Positions 8,176 through 16,493 of a stretch of DNA of 64,000 bases are shown here, piece after piece. Each line of letters begins with the position of its first letter. Position 1 is the first letter of the stretch. The translations under genes were made by a program, and so were the position numbers. Origin of the DNA: an uncultured Lachnospiraceae bacterium (lineage in GTDB: Bacteria > Bacillota > Clostridia > Lachnospirales > Lachnospiraceae); the NCBI GenBank assembly GCA_946546945.1, contig CAMNOU010000006.1, positions 62,001-126,000 on the forward strand. The letters run 5' to 3'. The notes under the pieces were generated by a model. That model had not been told where the DNA came from. It was given only the letters and a program-made list of their open reading frames with translations, and ran no database searches.

Positions 8176-8784
8176 ATGTATTCATATATTAAAGGAACAT
8201 TGGAAGAAGTCAGAGAGGATCTGATTGTCATAGAGAATAACGGGATCGGGTATAACATATACGTACCTGCCCGGTTTCTGGATGAACTGCCCCGGAAGGG
8301 AAGTATGCTGAAAATTCATACGTATCTGCACGTGAGAGAGGATGCCATGCTGCTGTTCGGGTTCCCCTCTGAGGATGAGCTGCAGATGTTCAAACTGCTG
8401 ATCAATGTCACGGGCATCGGCCCGAAAGGAGGACTGGGAATCCTGTCTTTCCTGTCGCCGAACGATATCCGGTTTGCTGTTGTCAGCGAAGACGTCAAAA
8501 CGATCTGCAGGGCTCCCGGAATCGGGAAAAAGACGGCGCAGCGGCTGATCATTGAACTGAAGGACAAGGTTCATCTGGAGGAAGTGATCGGGGAAACGGC
8601 AGACATATCGGGTGCGGATATTTCCCTGAACAATACGGTCAGAAAAGAAGCCGCGGAAGCGCTGACTGCGCTCGGATACAGCTCCGCAGAGGCTGCGAAG
8701 GTCTTATCCGGCATAGACATTACCGAAGATACGGATGTGGAGACGGTGTTGAAGGCGGCGCTGAAAAATCTTTCGTTTTTATAA
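8176..8784 (+). CDS. ruvA: Holliday junction branch migration protein RuvA
   Basis: A 202-residue RuvA, which binds the four-way junction as a tetramer and loads RuvB. It has the N-terminal OB fold (MYSYIKGTLEEV), the two helix-hairpin-helix motifs (LLINVTGIGPKGGLGIL and ICRAPGIGKKTAQRLIIELKDK), and a C-terminal domain III (EALTALGYSSAEAAKVL) that contacts RuvB. ruvB follows after 33 bases. No ruvC is present, as expected for Firmicutes, which use RecU instead. Confidence 0.97.
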   Translation: MYSYIKGTLEEVREDLIVIENNGIGYNIYVPARFLDELPRKGSMLKIHTYLHVREDAMLLFGFPSEDELQMFKLLINVTGIGPKGGLGILSFLSPNDIRFAVVSEDVKTICRAPGIGKKTAQRLIIELKDKVHLEEVIGETADISGADISLNNTVRKEAAEALTALGYSSAEAAKVLSGIDITEDTDVETVLKAALKNLSFL

Positions 8785-8817
8785 AGTTTTACCGCGAAGA
8801 AGGAGAAGGTTGTTTTC

Positions 8818-9816
8818 ATGCAGAAACGTGTAATATCGACACAGATTCAGGAAGAAGATATAAAAACAGAACCCAGTCTGCGGCCGATGACTCTGGATGA
8901 GTATATTGGACAGGAAAAGATCAAGAGCATGCTCCGGGTCTATATCGAGGCTGCCATGCTGCGGAAAGAGCCGCTGGATCATGTGCTCTTTTACGGCCCG
9001 CCGGGACTGGGAAAGACAACGCTTTCCGGGATCATAGCCAATGAGATGGGCGTGCATATGAAGGTGACCTCCGGACCTGCCATCGCGAAGCCCGGAGAAA
9101 TGGCGTCTATCCTAAGCAATCTTTCCGAAAACGATATTCTTTTTGTGGATGAGATCCACAGACTGAACCGCCAGGTAGAGGAGGTCCTTTATCCGGCGAT
9201 GGAGGATTACGCAATCGACATCATGATCGGCAAGGGAGCTTCGGCCAGATCGATCCGTCTCGATCTGCCGAGATTCACGCTGGTGGGCGCGACGACCCGG
9301 GCCGGCCTGCTTTCCGCACCCCTTCGCGACCGGTTTGGCGTGATTTCACATCTTGAGTTCTACGAAATCGGAGAGCTGAAGACGATTATTATGCAATCCG
9401 CCAAAAAGCTCGGGGTCGAAATCGACGAGGAAGGCGCTCTCGAGCTGGCGAGCCGCTCCAGAGGGACGCCGCGTCTGGCAAACCGTCTGTTAAAACGGGT
9501 CCGTGATTTTGCTCAGGTCAAATACGACGGCATCATTACAAAAGATGTGGCAGCCTTTGCGCTGAATCTGCTGGAAGTGGATACCTGCGGACTGGACAAA
9601 AATGACCGGATGATCCTGATGACGATCATTCAGAAATTCGGCGGCGGACCGGTGGGGCTGGATACACTGGCGGCCTCCATCGGAGAGGATGCGGGAACCA
9701 TTGAGGATGTTTACGAACCCTATCTGGTCAAGAACGGGTTTTTAAACCGGACCCCGAAGGGGAGAGTGGCAGCTGCGGAGGCCTACCGGCATTTCGGACT
9801 GCCGGTGCCGGAATAA
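8818..9816 (+). CDS. ruvB: Holliday junction branch migration DNA helicase RuvB
   Basis: A 332-residue AAA+ motor that drives branch migration with RuvA. Walker [10 protein letters not shown], Walker [10 protein letters not shown], the sensor/arginine finger stretch [18 protein letters not shown] and the C-terminal winged helix ([18 protein letters not shown]) are all visible. An AAGGAGAAGG site precedes the ATG. A copy of the structured intergenic repeat begins ten bases after the stop. Confidence 0.97.
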   Translation: MQKRVISTQIQEEDIKTEPSLRPMTLDEYIGQEKIKSMLRVYIEAAMLRKEPLDHVLFYGPPGLGKTTLSGIIANEMGVHMKVTSGPAIAKPGEMASILSNLSENDILFVDEIHRLNRQVEEVLYPAMEDYAIDIMIGKGASARSIRLDLPRFTLVGATTRAGLLSAPLRDRFGVISHLEFYEIGELKTIIMQSAKKLGVEIDEEGALELASRSRGTPRLANRLLKRVRDFAQVKYDGIITKDVAAFALNLLEVDTCGLDKNDRMILMTIIQKFGGGPVGLDTLAASIGEDAGTIEDVYEPYLVKNGFLNRTPKGRVAAAEAYRHFGLPVPE

Positions 9817-9826
9817 AGCATACATT

Positions 9827-9947
9827 CAAGTCTCGCTCGCGAGACTTGGCGCGGAATTCGGGTCAGCGTCAGCTGACATCTTCCAAACCGAATCCCGGCG
9901 CATCCTCGCGGAGCGTTTATCCCGGTGGGGGTCTCTCACACTGAGAT
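9827..9947 (+). repeat. Structured intergenic repeat, copy 1
   Basis: Copy 1 of a five-member family. Helix H1 is CAAGTCTCGC/GCGAGACTTG (9827-9848). Helix H2 has an outer stem around ATTCGG/CCGAAT with an inner hairpin GTCAGC-GTCA-GCTGAC (9862-9877). A conserved block ATCCTCGCGGAGC follows, then helix H3 (9919-9927 with 9939-9947). It fills the ruvB-zapA gap and ends about seven bases before the zapA ribosome binding site. Confidence 0.85.
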
Positions 9948-9965
9948 GAGAAAGGAGCACGAGCT

Positions 9966-10301
9966 ATGGAACAAAAGAACAGTATACAGGTAGTCATCGG
10001 AGGAAAGATTCTGACCATGAGCGGATCTGAGGATGAGATGCATATTCAGAGAGTGGCCGCCTGTGTGAACCGAAAACTTCAGGAAATGGAAGAGACAAAT
10101 GTATACCGTTCTCTTCCGACGGATTTAAAACCGCTTCTGATCGAGTTGAATATTGCGGAGGATCTGATCGAGGCCCAGGATACGATTGCCATGCTTGAGA
10201 GCGATCTGAAGATGAAGGAGAATGAGCTGGCTGAGGTGAAGCAGCGGCTTGTCGAGACAGAGATGAAGCTGGACCGGCTGGAAGGACGTAAAAAACGATG
10301 A
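9966..10301 (+). CDS. zapA: Cell division protein ZapA
   Basis: A 111-residue ZapA-like protein that binds FtsZ and promotes Z-ring bundling. The N-terminal globular part reads KNSIQVVIGGKILTMSGSEDE and the C-terminal half is a charged coiled coil (about residues 60-108) rich in E, K and L. An AAAGGAG site lies just after repeat copy 1. The gene overlaps the following U32 family gene by four bases (ATGA), implying coupling. That pairing is common in Lachnospiraceae. Confidence 0.85.
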   Translation: MEQKNSIQVVIGGKILTMSGSEDEMHIQRVAACVNRKLQEMEETNVYRSLPTDLKPLLIELNIAEDLIEAQDTIAMLESDLKMKENELAEVKQRLVETEMKLDRLEGRKKR

Positions 10302-12553
10302 AACATGAATTACTCGCGCCGGCCGGATCTCTGGATATCTGCAAAGCGGTGATCCGTGCCGGTGCAGATGCCGTCTATCTGGGAGGAGAAAAATACGGCG
10401 CCAGGGCTTTTGCCAGGAATTTTGACGAGGCGGAAGTCCTTCAGGCTCTGGATTATGCACATTTGCGGGACCGGAAAATATTTCTGACGGTGAATACACT
10501 TTTGAAAAACCTGGAGACAGGGAAGGAATTGTATGATTATCTGAAACCTTTCTACAGGAATGGATTGGACGCCATTATCGTACAGGATTATGGCGTATTT
10601 CAATTTGCGCGAAAATACTTTCCTGAACTTCCGGTGCATATCAGCACACAGATGTCCGTTTCCGGAGTATACGGAGCGCGCTTTCTTCAGGAACAGGGCG
10701 CATCCCGTATCGTAACAGCCAGAGAACTGTCTCTGGATGAAATCAGGGCGATTTATCAGGAGACGGGAATCGAGATCGAAAGTTTCATACATGGCGCACT
10801 GTGTTACTGTTATTCCGGACAATGTCTGATGAGCAGTATGCTGGGCGGAAGGAGCGGAAACCGGGGGCGGTGCGCCCAGCCCTGCCGTCTGGCCTATGAA
10901 GTGTGTGATGCAGATGGACGAATCTATCACAAAAAAGAAAAATATCCGCTCAGCCCGAAGGATCTGTGTACCCTGGATCTGATTCCGAAACTGTGTGAAG
11001 CCGGAATCTATTCTTTCAAGATTGAAGGACGGATGAAATCTCTGGAATATGCGGCGGGAGTCACCTCTGTGTACCGGGATTATCTGGACCGTTATGAAAC
11101 GGATGCAGAACATTATCAGACGGATCCGGAGGATCTGCAGTATCTGCTCTCTTTAGGGAACCGGAACGGATTCACCCGCGGATACTATGAGATGAGAAAC
11201 GGTCCGTCCATGATCACACGGACGGAATCTTCGCACACAAGCGGACAGGCAAAGGATGTGTTTCGCGGCGTGACCGGGGAAAAACTGCCGGTCCATGCAA
11301 AAGCCGTCATTCATCAGGGGGAGCCGATGAGCCTGACGCTCTCTTATAAAACAGACCGTGTGTGTGTGACCGGTGAAGAGGTCCAGACTGCCGAGAGTCA
11401 TCCTCTGGAGGAAGCGGAGGCGCGGAAGCGGCTTTCAAAAACCGGAGAGACTTCCTGGCTGATGGCCGAACTGGAGATCGATCTTCAGGGAGCCTGTTTT
11501 GTGCCTGTGAAACATCTGAATGAGCTTCGAAGAAACGGATTTGAGGCCCTGGAACGCAAACTGCTGAAGGGGCATGAAAGGATGATCCCGGAAGCGGATC
11601 CGGAGGAATTCCATCTGTTTACAGACGGCGAGCCGTCTTCGGCAGAGGTGAAAACAAAGACGGTTCCTTCCGCTTTGTCTGCGGGGGAAGGGGAGGCGCC
11701 TTGCCTGGATGTCTTTGTCTCAACGCCGGATCAGTTAAGGGAAGTCCTCAAATATTCCTGGGTCCGCCGGATCTCTCTGGACTGCGCGTCCCGGGAGCCC
11801 AAACAGCTGCAGCAGCAAAGAGAGCAGATTCACGCTGCGGATAAGGAAGCGGCTTTTTGCTTCCCGTATGTATTCCGGGCAGATACTGCAGAAAGGTTCC
11901 GGACAGAAGCGTACAAAGAGGTGTTAAAAACGTTTGACCGGTTATGGGTCAGAAGTTATGACAGCCTCGGGTTCGCGCTCGCAGAACTGGGCGTGCGCCC
12001 GGAACAGATCGGTCTGGATTACGGTCTGTATGTATATTCTGTGCAGGCCCTGGAGGCATTTCAGATTGCGGGATTAGAGCAGTATACCGCTTCTCTGGAG
12101 CTGAACAGGAAGGAGCTCCGGCATATGCCGAACAGCAAAGCGGAGTTTATCCTGTACGGATACACGCCTCTGATGATTTCGGCACAGTGCGTATACAAAA
12201 ACTATGACCGGTGCAGAAAAGAGATGCCGGAGCAGTCCGGGAAACGCAGATCTGACCGGCCGGCACTCTATCTGAAAGACCGGTATTTTAAGCAATTCTT
12301 AATAAAAGAAAACTGTAAAGACTGTTATAATATCATCTATAACAGCCAGCCCCTGTATCTGTTTCATCAGGCAGATGTCATCCGAAAGCTGGGATTCGGA
12401 TCCGTGAGAATCGCATTGACAACGGAAAACGAATCGGAAATCAAAGGACGCCTGCAGGATTACAGGCACGTTTTTCTCGAAGGGAGAACGGTGAAAGCGC
12501 CATCTGAAAAAGACAGTTTTACGAATGGCCACTTCAACAGAGGCGTCGATTAA
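10298..12553 (+). CDS. Peptidase U32 family protein with C-terminal DUF3656-type extension
   Basis: A 751-residue U32 protein. The family signature is at residues ~160-195: IESFIHGALCYCYSGQC and RGRCAQPCR, whose cysteines probably bind an Fe-S cluster as in the RNA hydroxylases RlhA and TrhP. The first ~400 residues are the U32 TIM-barrel region; the rest is the long extension typical of the RlhA-like class. Despite the peptidase name, members with this arrangement hydroxylate 23S rRNA or tRNA bases; which applies here cannot be told from sequence alone. It overlaps zapA upstream. Confidence 0.85.
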   Translation: MKHELLAPAGSLDICKAVIRAGADAVYLGGEKYGARAFARNFDEAEVLQALDYAHLRDRKIFLTVNTLLKNLETGKELYDYLKPFYRNGLDAIIVQDYGVFQFARKYFPELPVHISTQMSVSGVYGARFLQEQGASRIVTARELSLDEIRAIYQETGIEIESFIHGALCYCYSGQCLMSSMLGGRSGNRGRCAQPCRLAYEVCDADGRIYHKKEKYPLSPKDLCTLDLIPKLCEAGIYSFKIEGRMKSLEYAAGVTSVYRDYLDRYETDAEHYQTDPEDLQYLLSLGNRNGFTRGYYEMRNGPSMITRTESSHTSGQAKDVFRGVTGEKLPVHAKAVIHQGEPMSLTLSYKTDRVCVTGEEVQTAESHPLEEAEARKRLSKTGETSWLMAELEIDLQGACFVPVKHLNELRRNGFEALERKLLKGHERMIPEADPEEFHLFTDGEPSSAEVKTKTVPSALSAGEGEAPCLDVFVSTPDQLREVLKYSWVRRISLDCASREPKQLQQQREQIHAADKEAAFCFPYVFRADTAERFRTEAYKEVLKTFDRLWVRSYDSLGFALAELGVRPEQIGLDYGLYVYSVQALEAFQIAGLEQYTASLELNRKELRHMPNSKAEFILYGYTPLMISAQCVYKNYDRCRKEMPEQSGKRRSDRPALYLKDRYFKQFLIKENCKDCYNIIYNSQPLYLFHQADVIRKLGFGSVRIALTTENESEIKGRLQDYRHVFLEGRTVKAPSEKDSFTNGHFNRGVD

Positions 12554-12566
12554 TGAGGGTTATTTC

Positions 12567-14051
12567 ATGCTGCATTTAATCACAGAATTATCGAAATATG
12601 TCATGATCATTCTGCTGGTCATTTATACCTACTACAGTTTTGCTGTGCTCGGGGTGAAGAGAGAGGACAGGCAGAAGCGCATGTACAAAAGTCAGATTAC
12701 ATGTATGCTTCTGCTGCATCTGGATGCGTTCATGGTCATCTTTGCCGTGAAACAGGAACTGAAGATCCTGATCTTTTACGGAGCCCAGATCCTGTTTATT
12801 CTCTTTTTGTACTTTATTTATAAAGTCATCTACAAAAAGGCTGCCCAGCTGGTCGTGAACCACATGGTTATGCTGATGCTGATCGGCTTTATCATACTGA
12901 CGAGGCTGGGAATCGACAGTGCGATCCGCCAGTTTGAAATCGCGGTGGCGGCGAGTGTCATCTCGATTTTCATACCGCAGCTGGTCAGGAAGTTTTATTA
13001 TCTGCGTAAGTTTACCTGGCTCTACGCGGCCATTGGTATTCTTGCGCTGGGAGCGGTCTTTGCGCTGGGACAGATCACAAAGGGAGCGCACCTGTCCTTT
13101 ACGGTGGCCGGCATCACATGGCAGCCATCGGAATTTGTCAAGATCATTTTTGTGTTTTTTGTTGCCTGCATGCTCTATCAGGCCACAGATTTCCGGCAGG
13201 TTCTGATCACGACGGCGGCGGCAGCCGTTCATGTGCTGATTCTCGTGATCTCTACAGACCTGGGCGCTGCGCTGATCTTTTTTGTGACCTATATTGTCAT
13301 GCTCTATGTGGCGACAAGGAAACCGCTCTATTTTCTGGGCGGGCTCGGGGTCGGAGCCATTGCCGCCGTGACGGCCTCAAAGCTCTTTTCCCATGTCCGG
13401 GTCCGCGTGAATGCATGGATCGACCCGTTTGCCAATATCAATGGCGGAGGCTGGCAGGTGGCGCAGTCCCTGTTCGCGCTGGGAACAGGCAGCTGGTTCG
13501 GACTGGGACTTTACCAGGGACTCCCTGAAAAAATACCGGTCGGGAAATCTGATTTTGTTTTTTCGGCGATTGCAGAGGAAATGGGGGAGATCTTCGGGAT
13601 CTGCATTATTCTGATCTGCCTCAGCTGTTTTTTGATGTTCCTGAACATTGCGATGCAGATCAGGGACCGTTTCTACAAGCTGATCGCGCTCGGACTCGGA
13701 TGTGTTTACGGCACGCAGGTCTTTTTGAACATAGGCGGCGTGATCAAATGCATCCCTTCCACGGGCGTAACGCTGCCGCTTGTCAGCTATGGCGGAAGTT
13801 CCATTTTTTGTACACTCATAATGTTTGCGATTATTCAGGGACTGTATATTTTGAAGCAGGATGAAGGAGAGCACGATGAACAGAAGGAATTTGGACGGCG
13901 AGTACGGGAAGAAAAGAACCCGTCAGGAGAATACCGTACAAAAGAGAAAAACAGACGGCCCGGGCAGCCGCAAAGGCCGCAGCCGGACGTTCCCGGAAAG
14001 AAGCGCAGATCCGGATTTGACCGGGAGGAAGACATCGAGGAAATCTGGTAG
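12567..14051 (+). CDS. FtsW/RodA/SpoVE family peptidoglycan glycosyltransferase (SEDS)
   Basis: A 494-residue polytopic SEDS protein with about ten membrane segments. Conserved SEDS features include WQPSEFVKI, the region INGGGWQVAQSLFALGTGSWFG, PVGKSDFVFSAIAEEMG and GVTLPLVSYGGSS. It polymerises glycan strands together with a class B PBP. The ATG at 12567 follows TGAGGG by seven bases. The final ~60 residues are a charged, low-complexity tail that is read out of frame with the N-terminus of the following PBP gene. Whether it serves division, elongation or sporulation cannot be decided here. Confidence 0.93.
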   Translation: MLHLITELSKYVMIILLVIYTYYSFAVLGVKREDRQKRMYKSQITCMLLLHLDAFMVIFAVKQELKILIFYGAQILFILFLYFIYKVIYKKAAQLVVNHMVMLMLIGFIILTRLGIDSAIRQFEIAVAASVISIFIPQLVRKFYYLRKFTWLYAAIGILALGAVFALGQITKGAHLSFTVAGITWQPSEFVKIIFVFFVACMLYQATDFRQVLITTAAAAVHVLILVISTDLGAALIFFVTYIVMLYVATRKPLYFLGGLGVGAIAAVTASKLFSHVRVRVNAWIDPFANINGGGWQVAQSLFALGTGSWFGLGLYQGLPEKIPVGKSDFVFSAIAEEMGEIFGICIILICLSCFLMFLNIAMQIRDRFYKLIALGLGCVYGTQVFLNIGGVIKCIPSTGVTLPLVSYGGSSIFCTLIMFAIIQGLYILKQDEGEHDEQKEFGRRVREEKNPSGEYRTKEKNRRPGQPQRPQPDVPGKKRRSGFDREEDIEEIW

Positions 14052-15447
14052 AAACCTGGAATTCCTGATTATTACGTATGTCTTTCTGGCACTGTTTCTG
14101 ATCATGATCGTTTATCTGGTCTGGTTTCAGATTTTCCGGAGCGACACTGTCATCAACAGCACTTACAATTCCAGGCTCGATCTCTATGCGGAACGGGTCG
14201 TGCGGGGAGATATCATTTCCGGAGACGGAGTCGTGCTTGCCTCTACGGATGTGCATGAGGACGGAACAGAGACCAGGTCGTATCCCTACGGAAGGATGTT
14301 CGCGCATGTTGTCGGATATTCCAATAACGGGAAGGGCGGACTGGAATCCCAGTACAATTTCCAGATGCTGCGTTCCCATTCTTTCCTTCTGACACAGATC
14401 TATAATGATCTGACGGACAGGAAAAATGCGGGAGACTCACTGGTAACGACACTGGATTATGATGTCCAGGAGGCGGCCTATCATGCGCTCGGAGACCGGG
14501 ACGGAGCAGTGGTCGTTCTGGAAGCGAAAACAGGAAAGGTGCTGGCGCTGGTCTCCAAACCGGATTTTGATCCGAACACGCTGGCCGAAAAATGGGAGTC
14601 TGTCGTCAGCGATTCCTCGAGCAGTGTCCTTCTGAACAGAGTGACACAGGGGCTTTATCCTCCGGGATCGACGTTTAAGATATTCACGACACTGGAATAT
14701 GTACATGAGAATCCTTCCTTCCGGGATTATTCGTTTCAGTGTGAGGGAGAGGTCACGGTAGAGGACAGCAGCATCCACTGTTATCACAATAATGTTCACG
14801 GACAGGAAGACCTGAAGGCATCTTTTGCCAATTCATGCAATACGTCCTACGCGACCATCGGGCTGACGCTGGATATCAGCCGGTTTCATGATCTTTTGAA
14901 GGAGATGATGTTCGGACAGACCCTGCCCGGCAATCTGTCCGCCACAAAAAGCCGCTTCACGCTTTCGGCGGAGGATGGTACGGGAAAAATCATGCAGACG
15001 GCCATCGGACAGGGAGATACGCTCGTATCCCCGCTGCATATGGCCATGGTGGCGGCAGCCATCGATAATCAGGGAGTCGTCAAGGTACCGTATCTGGTGG
15101 ATCATGTAGAAAATGACAATGGGAATACCGTGCGCAGATACCATTCCTCAGATTATAAGACCATTCTTTCGGAGTCAGATGCACAGCTGATGCGGGAATA
15201 CATGGATAGCGTCGTGGATTCCGGCACCGCCCGCAAGCTCAGCGGACAGAGTTATCATGCGGCAGGAAAGACCGGATCCGCGGAATATGACAGCAGCGGG
15301 AACAGCCACGGCTGGTTTGTCGGATACGGCTCCAAGGAAGGCTACGAGGATATTGCGATTGCGGTTATTGTTGAGGGCGGAGGATCCGGCAGTGAGTCGG
15401 CAGTACCGGTCGCGAAGTCCGTGTTTGATATTTATTTCAATCAGTAA
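13876..15447 (+). CDS. Class B penicillin-binding protein (peptidoglycan transpeptidase)
   Basis: A 523-residue transpeptidase partner of the preceding SEDS protein. A basic cytoplasmic N-terminus of ~55 residues is followed by one membrane segment (FLIITYVFLALFLIMIVYLVW), a dimerisation domain, and the penicillin-binding domain with PGSTFKI (active Ser near residue 265), SCN in FANSCNTSY and AGKTGSAE. The ATG at 13876 is chosen for its AAGGAG site seven bases upstream. This start lies 176 bases inside the ftsW-like gene, in another frame; no suitable later start exists before the membrane segment. Confidence 0.93.
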   Translation: MNRRNLDGEYGKKRTRQENTVQKRKTDGPGSRKGRSRTFPERSADPDLTGRKTSRKSGRNLEFLIITYVFLALFLIMIVYLVWFQIFRSDTVINSTYNSRLDLYAERVVRGDIISGDGVVLASTDVHEDGTETRSYPYGRMFAHVVGYSNNGKGGLESQYNFQMLRSHSFLLTQIYNDLTDRKNAGDSLVTTLDYDVQEAAYHALGDRDGAVVVLEAKTGKVLALVSKPDFDPNTLAEKWESVVSDSSSSVLLNRVTQGLYPPGSTFKIFTTLEYVHENPSFRDYSFQCEGEVTVEDSSIHCYHNNVHGQEDLKASFANSCNTSYATIGLTLDISRFHDLLKEMMFGQTLPGNLSATKSRFTLSAEDGTGKIMQTAIGQGDTLVSPLHMAMVAAAIDNQGVVKVPYLVDHVENDNGNTVRRYHSSDYKTILSESDAQLMREYMDSVVDSGTARKLSGQSYHAAGKTGSAEYDSSGNSHGWFVGYGSKEGYEDIAIAVIVEGGGSGSESAVPVAKSVFDIYFNQ

Positions 15448-15482
15448 CTTTAATATTTTCAGCGGAAGAGTCATATTTCTTC

Positions 15483-15511
15483 TTGCAAGTTCTACCTGCT
15501 TCGCTTATACT
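15483..15511 (+). promoter_or_regulatory. Predicted sigma-A promoter of the Nudix gene
   Basis: -35 TTGCAA, 17-base spacer, -10 TATACT; 37 bases before the TTG start of the Nudix gene. Confidence 0.7.
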
Positions 15512-15548
15512 AGAAATAGTTTGAAACCACATCAAGGAGGGATTGCAT

Positions 15549-16001
15549 TTGATAGAAGCAACCAGTTGTGGTGGTGTGGTTATATTCCGTGGAAAGATTT
15601 TGCTGTTATACAAGAATTATCGCAACAAGTACGAAGGATGGGTCCTGCCGAAAGGAACAGTAGAACCCGGCGAGGAGTATAAGGATACTGCCGCAAGAGA
15701 AGTAAAAGAAGAGACTGGAGTGGATGCCCAGATCATCAAATATGTCGGAAAGAGTCAGTATTCCTTTACTGTACCCGAGGATACTGTTAAAAAACAGGTC
15801 CACTGGTATCTGATGATGTCGGACAGCTACTACAGCAAACCGCAGAGGGAAGAGTTTTTTGTAGACTCCGGATATTATAAATATCACGAAGCCTACCATC
15901 TGCTGAAATTTGCAAATGAAAAGCAGATATTGGAGAAGGCATATCATGAATATCTGGATCTGAAAAGGAGCAATCTCTGGGGGAACAGTAAATATTATTA
16001 A
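15549..16001 (+). CDS. Nudix hydrolase
   Basis: A 150-residue Nudix hydrolase with a perfect Nudix box (G-x5-E-x7-REVKEETGV) within GTVEPGEEYKDTAAREVKEE, about residues 37-59, which binds the divalent metal and cleaves a nucleoside diphosphate linked to X. The compact form and ending resemble the AP4A hydrolase/MutT-like group; the substrate is not predictable. The start is probably TTG at 15549, seven bases after AAGGAGGG; a TTG six bases upstream is less well spaced. It appears to be a single-gene transcript, with its own promoter and terminator. Confidence 0.9.
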   Translation: MIEATSCGGVVIFRGKILLLYKNYRNKYEGWVLPKGTVEPGEEYKDTAAREVKEETGVDAQIIKYVGKSQYSFTVPEDTVKKQVHWYLMMSDSYYSKPQREEFFVDSGYYKYHEAYHLLKFANEKQILEKAYHEYLDLKRSNLWGNSKYY

Positions 16002-16008
16002 GGTTGAC

Positions 16009-16040
16009 GGGATTCCTCTTTTTTGAGAAATCCCTTTTTT
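16009..16040 (+). terminator. Rho-independent terminator after the Nudix gene
   Basis: Stem GGGATTCCTC / GAGAAATCCC (one mismatch) with a T-rich loop, followed by six T residues. It sits exactly where helix H3 of the intergenic repeat lies in other copies. Confidence 0.8.
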
Positions 16041-16043
16041 GTG

Positions 16044-16141
16044 ATATACGCTCCGCTAAGGATGCGCAGGGATTCGGATTGGAATTATGTCCGCTTAAGC
16101 GGACCCGAATTCCGCACCAATACTCGCAAGAGCGAGTATTG
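16044..16141 (-). repeat. Structured intergenic repeat, copy 2 (reverse orientation, no H3)
   Basis: Read on the minus strand, H1 is CAATACTCGC/GCGAGTATTG and the inner hairpin of H2 is GTCCGCTTAAGCGGAC. Both differ from copy 1 by changes on both sides of the stem, so pairing is kept. The conserved block reads ATCCTTAGCGGAGC. Helix H3 is absent and the Nudix terminator occupies its place. The H1 end lies ten bases before the ribosome binding site of the next gene. Confidence 0.8.
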
Positions 16142-16167
16142 AACAGAAAAAAGGGGGCATACTTTCT

Positions 16168-16482
16168 ATGGTTTGGTATGATCAGATGTTTCTGGGCAGG
16201 AGATGCCGCCGCAGAGCGAATCTGATAAAATATCAGATAATGAACAGAGAAAAGCATGATCTTGTCTATCTGGTCGTGCTGGCGCAGAGGGAACATGCCC
16301 TGCTGGATATTATTCCCAGTGTGTTTCTTTTGCAGGACGCCTATCCGACAGACGGGATGCACATTGTAGGAATGGGCGGTTCGAAGGAAGAGGCACTGGG
16401 GCTTGTGCAGGATATGATCAGAGAGGTGTATGAGGCAGACGGAAGCCTGGATGTTTATGCATATATGCAAAAATACAGGTAA
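16168..16482 (+). CDS. Conserved hypothetical protein (104 aa)
   Basis: I do not recognise the family. The protein begins MVWYDQMFLGRRCRRRANLI, has no membrane segment or signal peptide, and ends with an amphipathic helix-rich segment (KEEALGLVQDMIREVYEADG). The middle part (LVYLVVLAQREHALLDIIPSVFLLQ) suggests an alpha/beta fold. An AAGGGGG site lies ten bases before the ATG. It is followed after 11 bases by the DUF2953 gene and then gerW, so it probably belongs to a sporulation or envelope related operon, which is inference. Confidence 0.7.
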   Translation: MVWYDQMFLGRRCRRRANLIKYQIMNREKHDLVYLVVLAQREHALLDIIPSVFLLQDAYPTDGMHIVGMGGSKEEALGLVQDMIREVYEADGSLDVYAYMQKYR

Positions 16483-16493
16483 AGGGGTATGCT

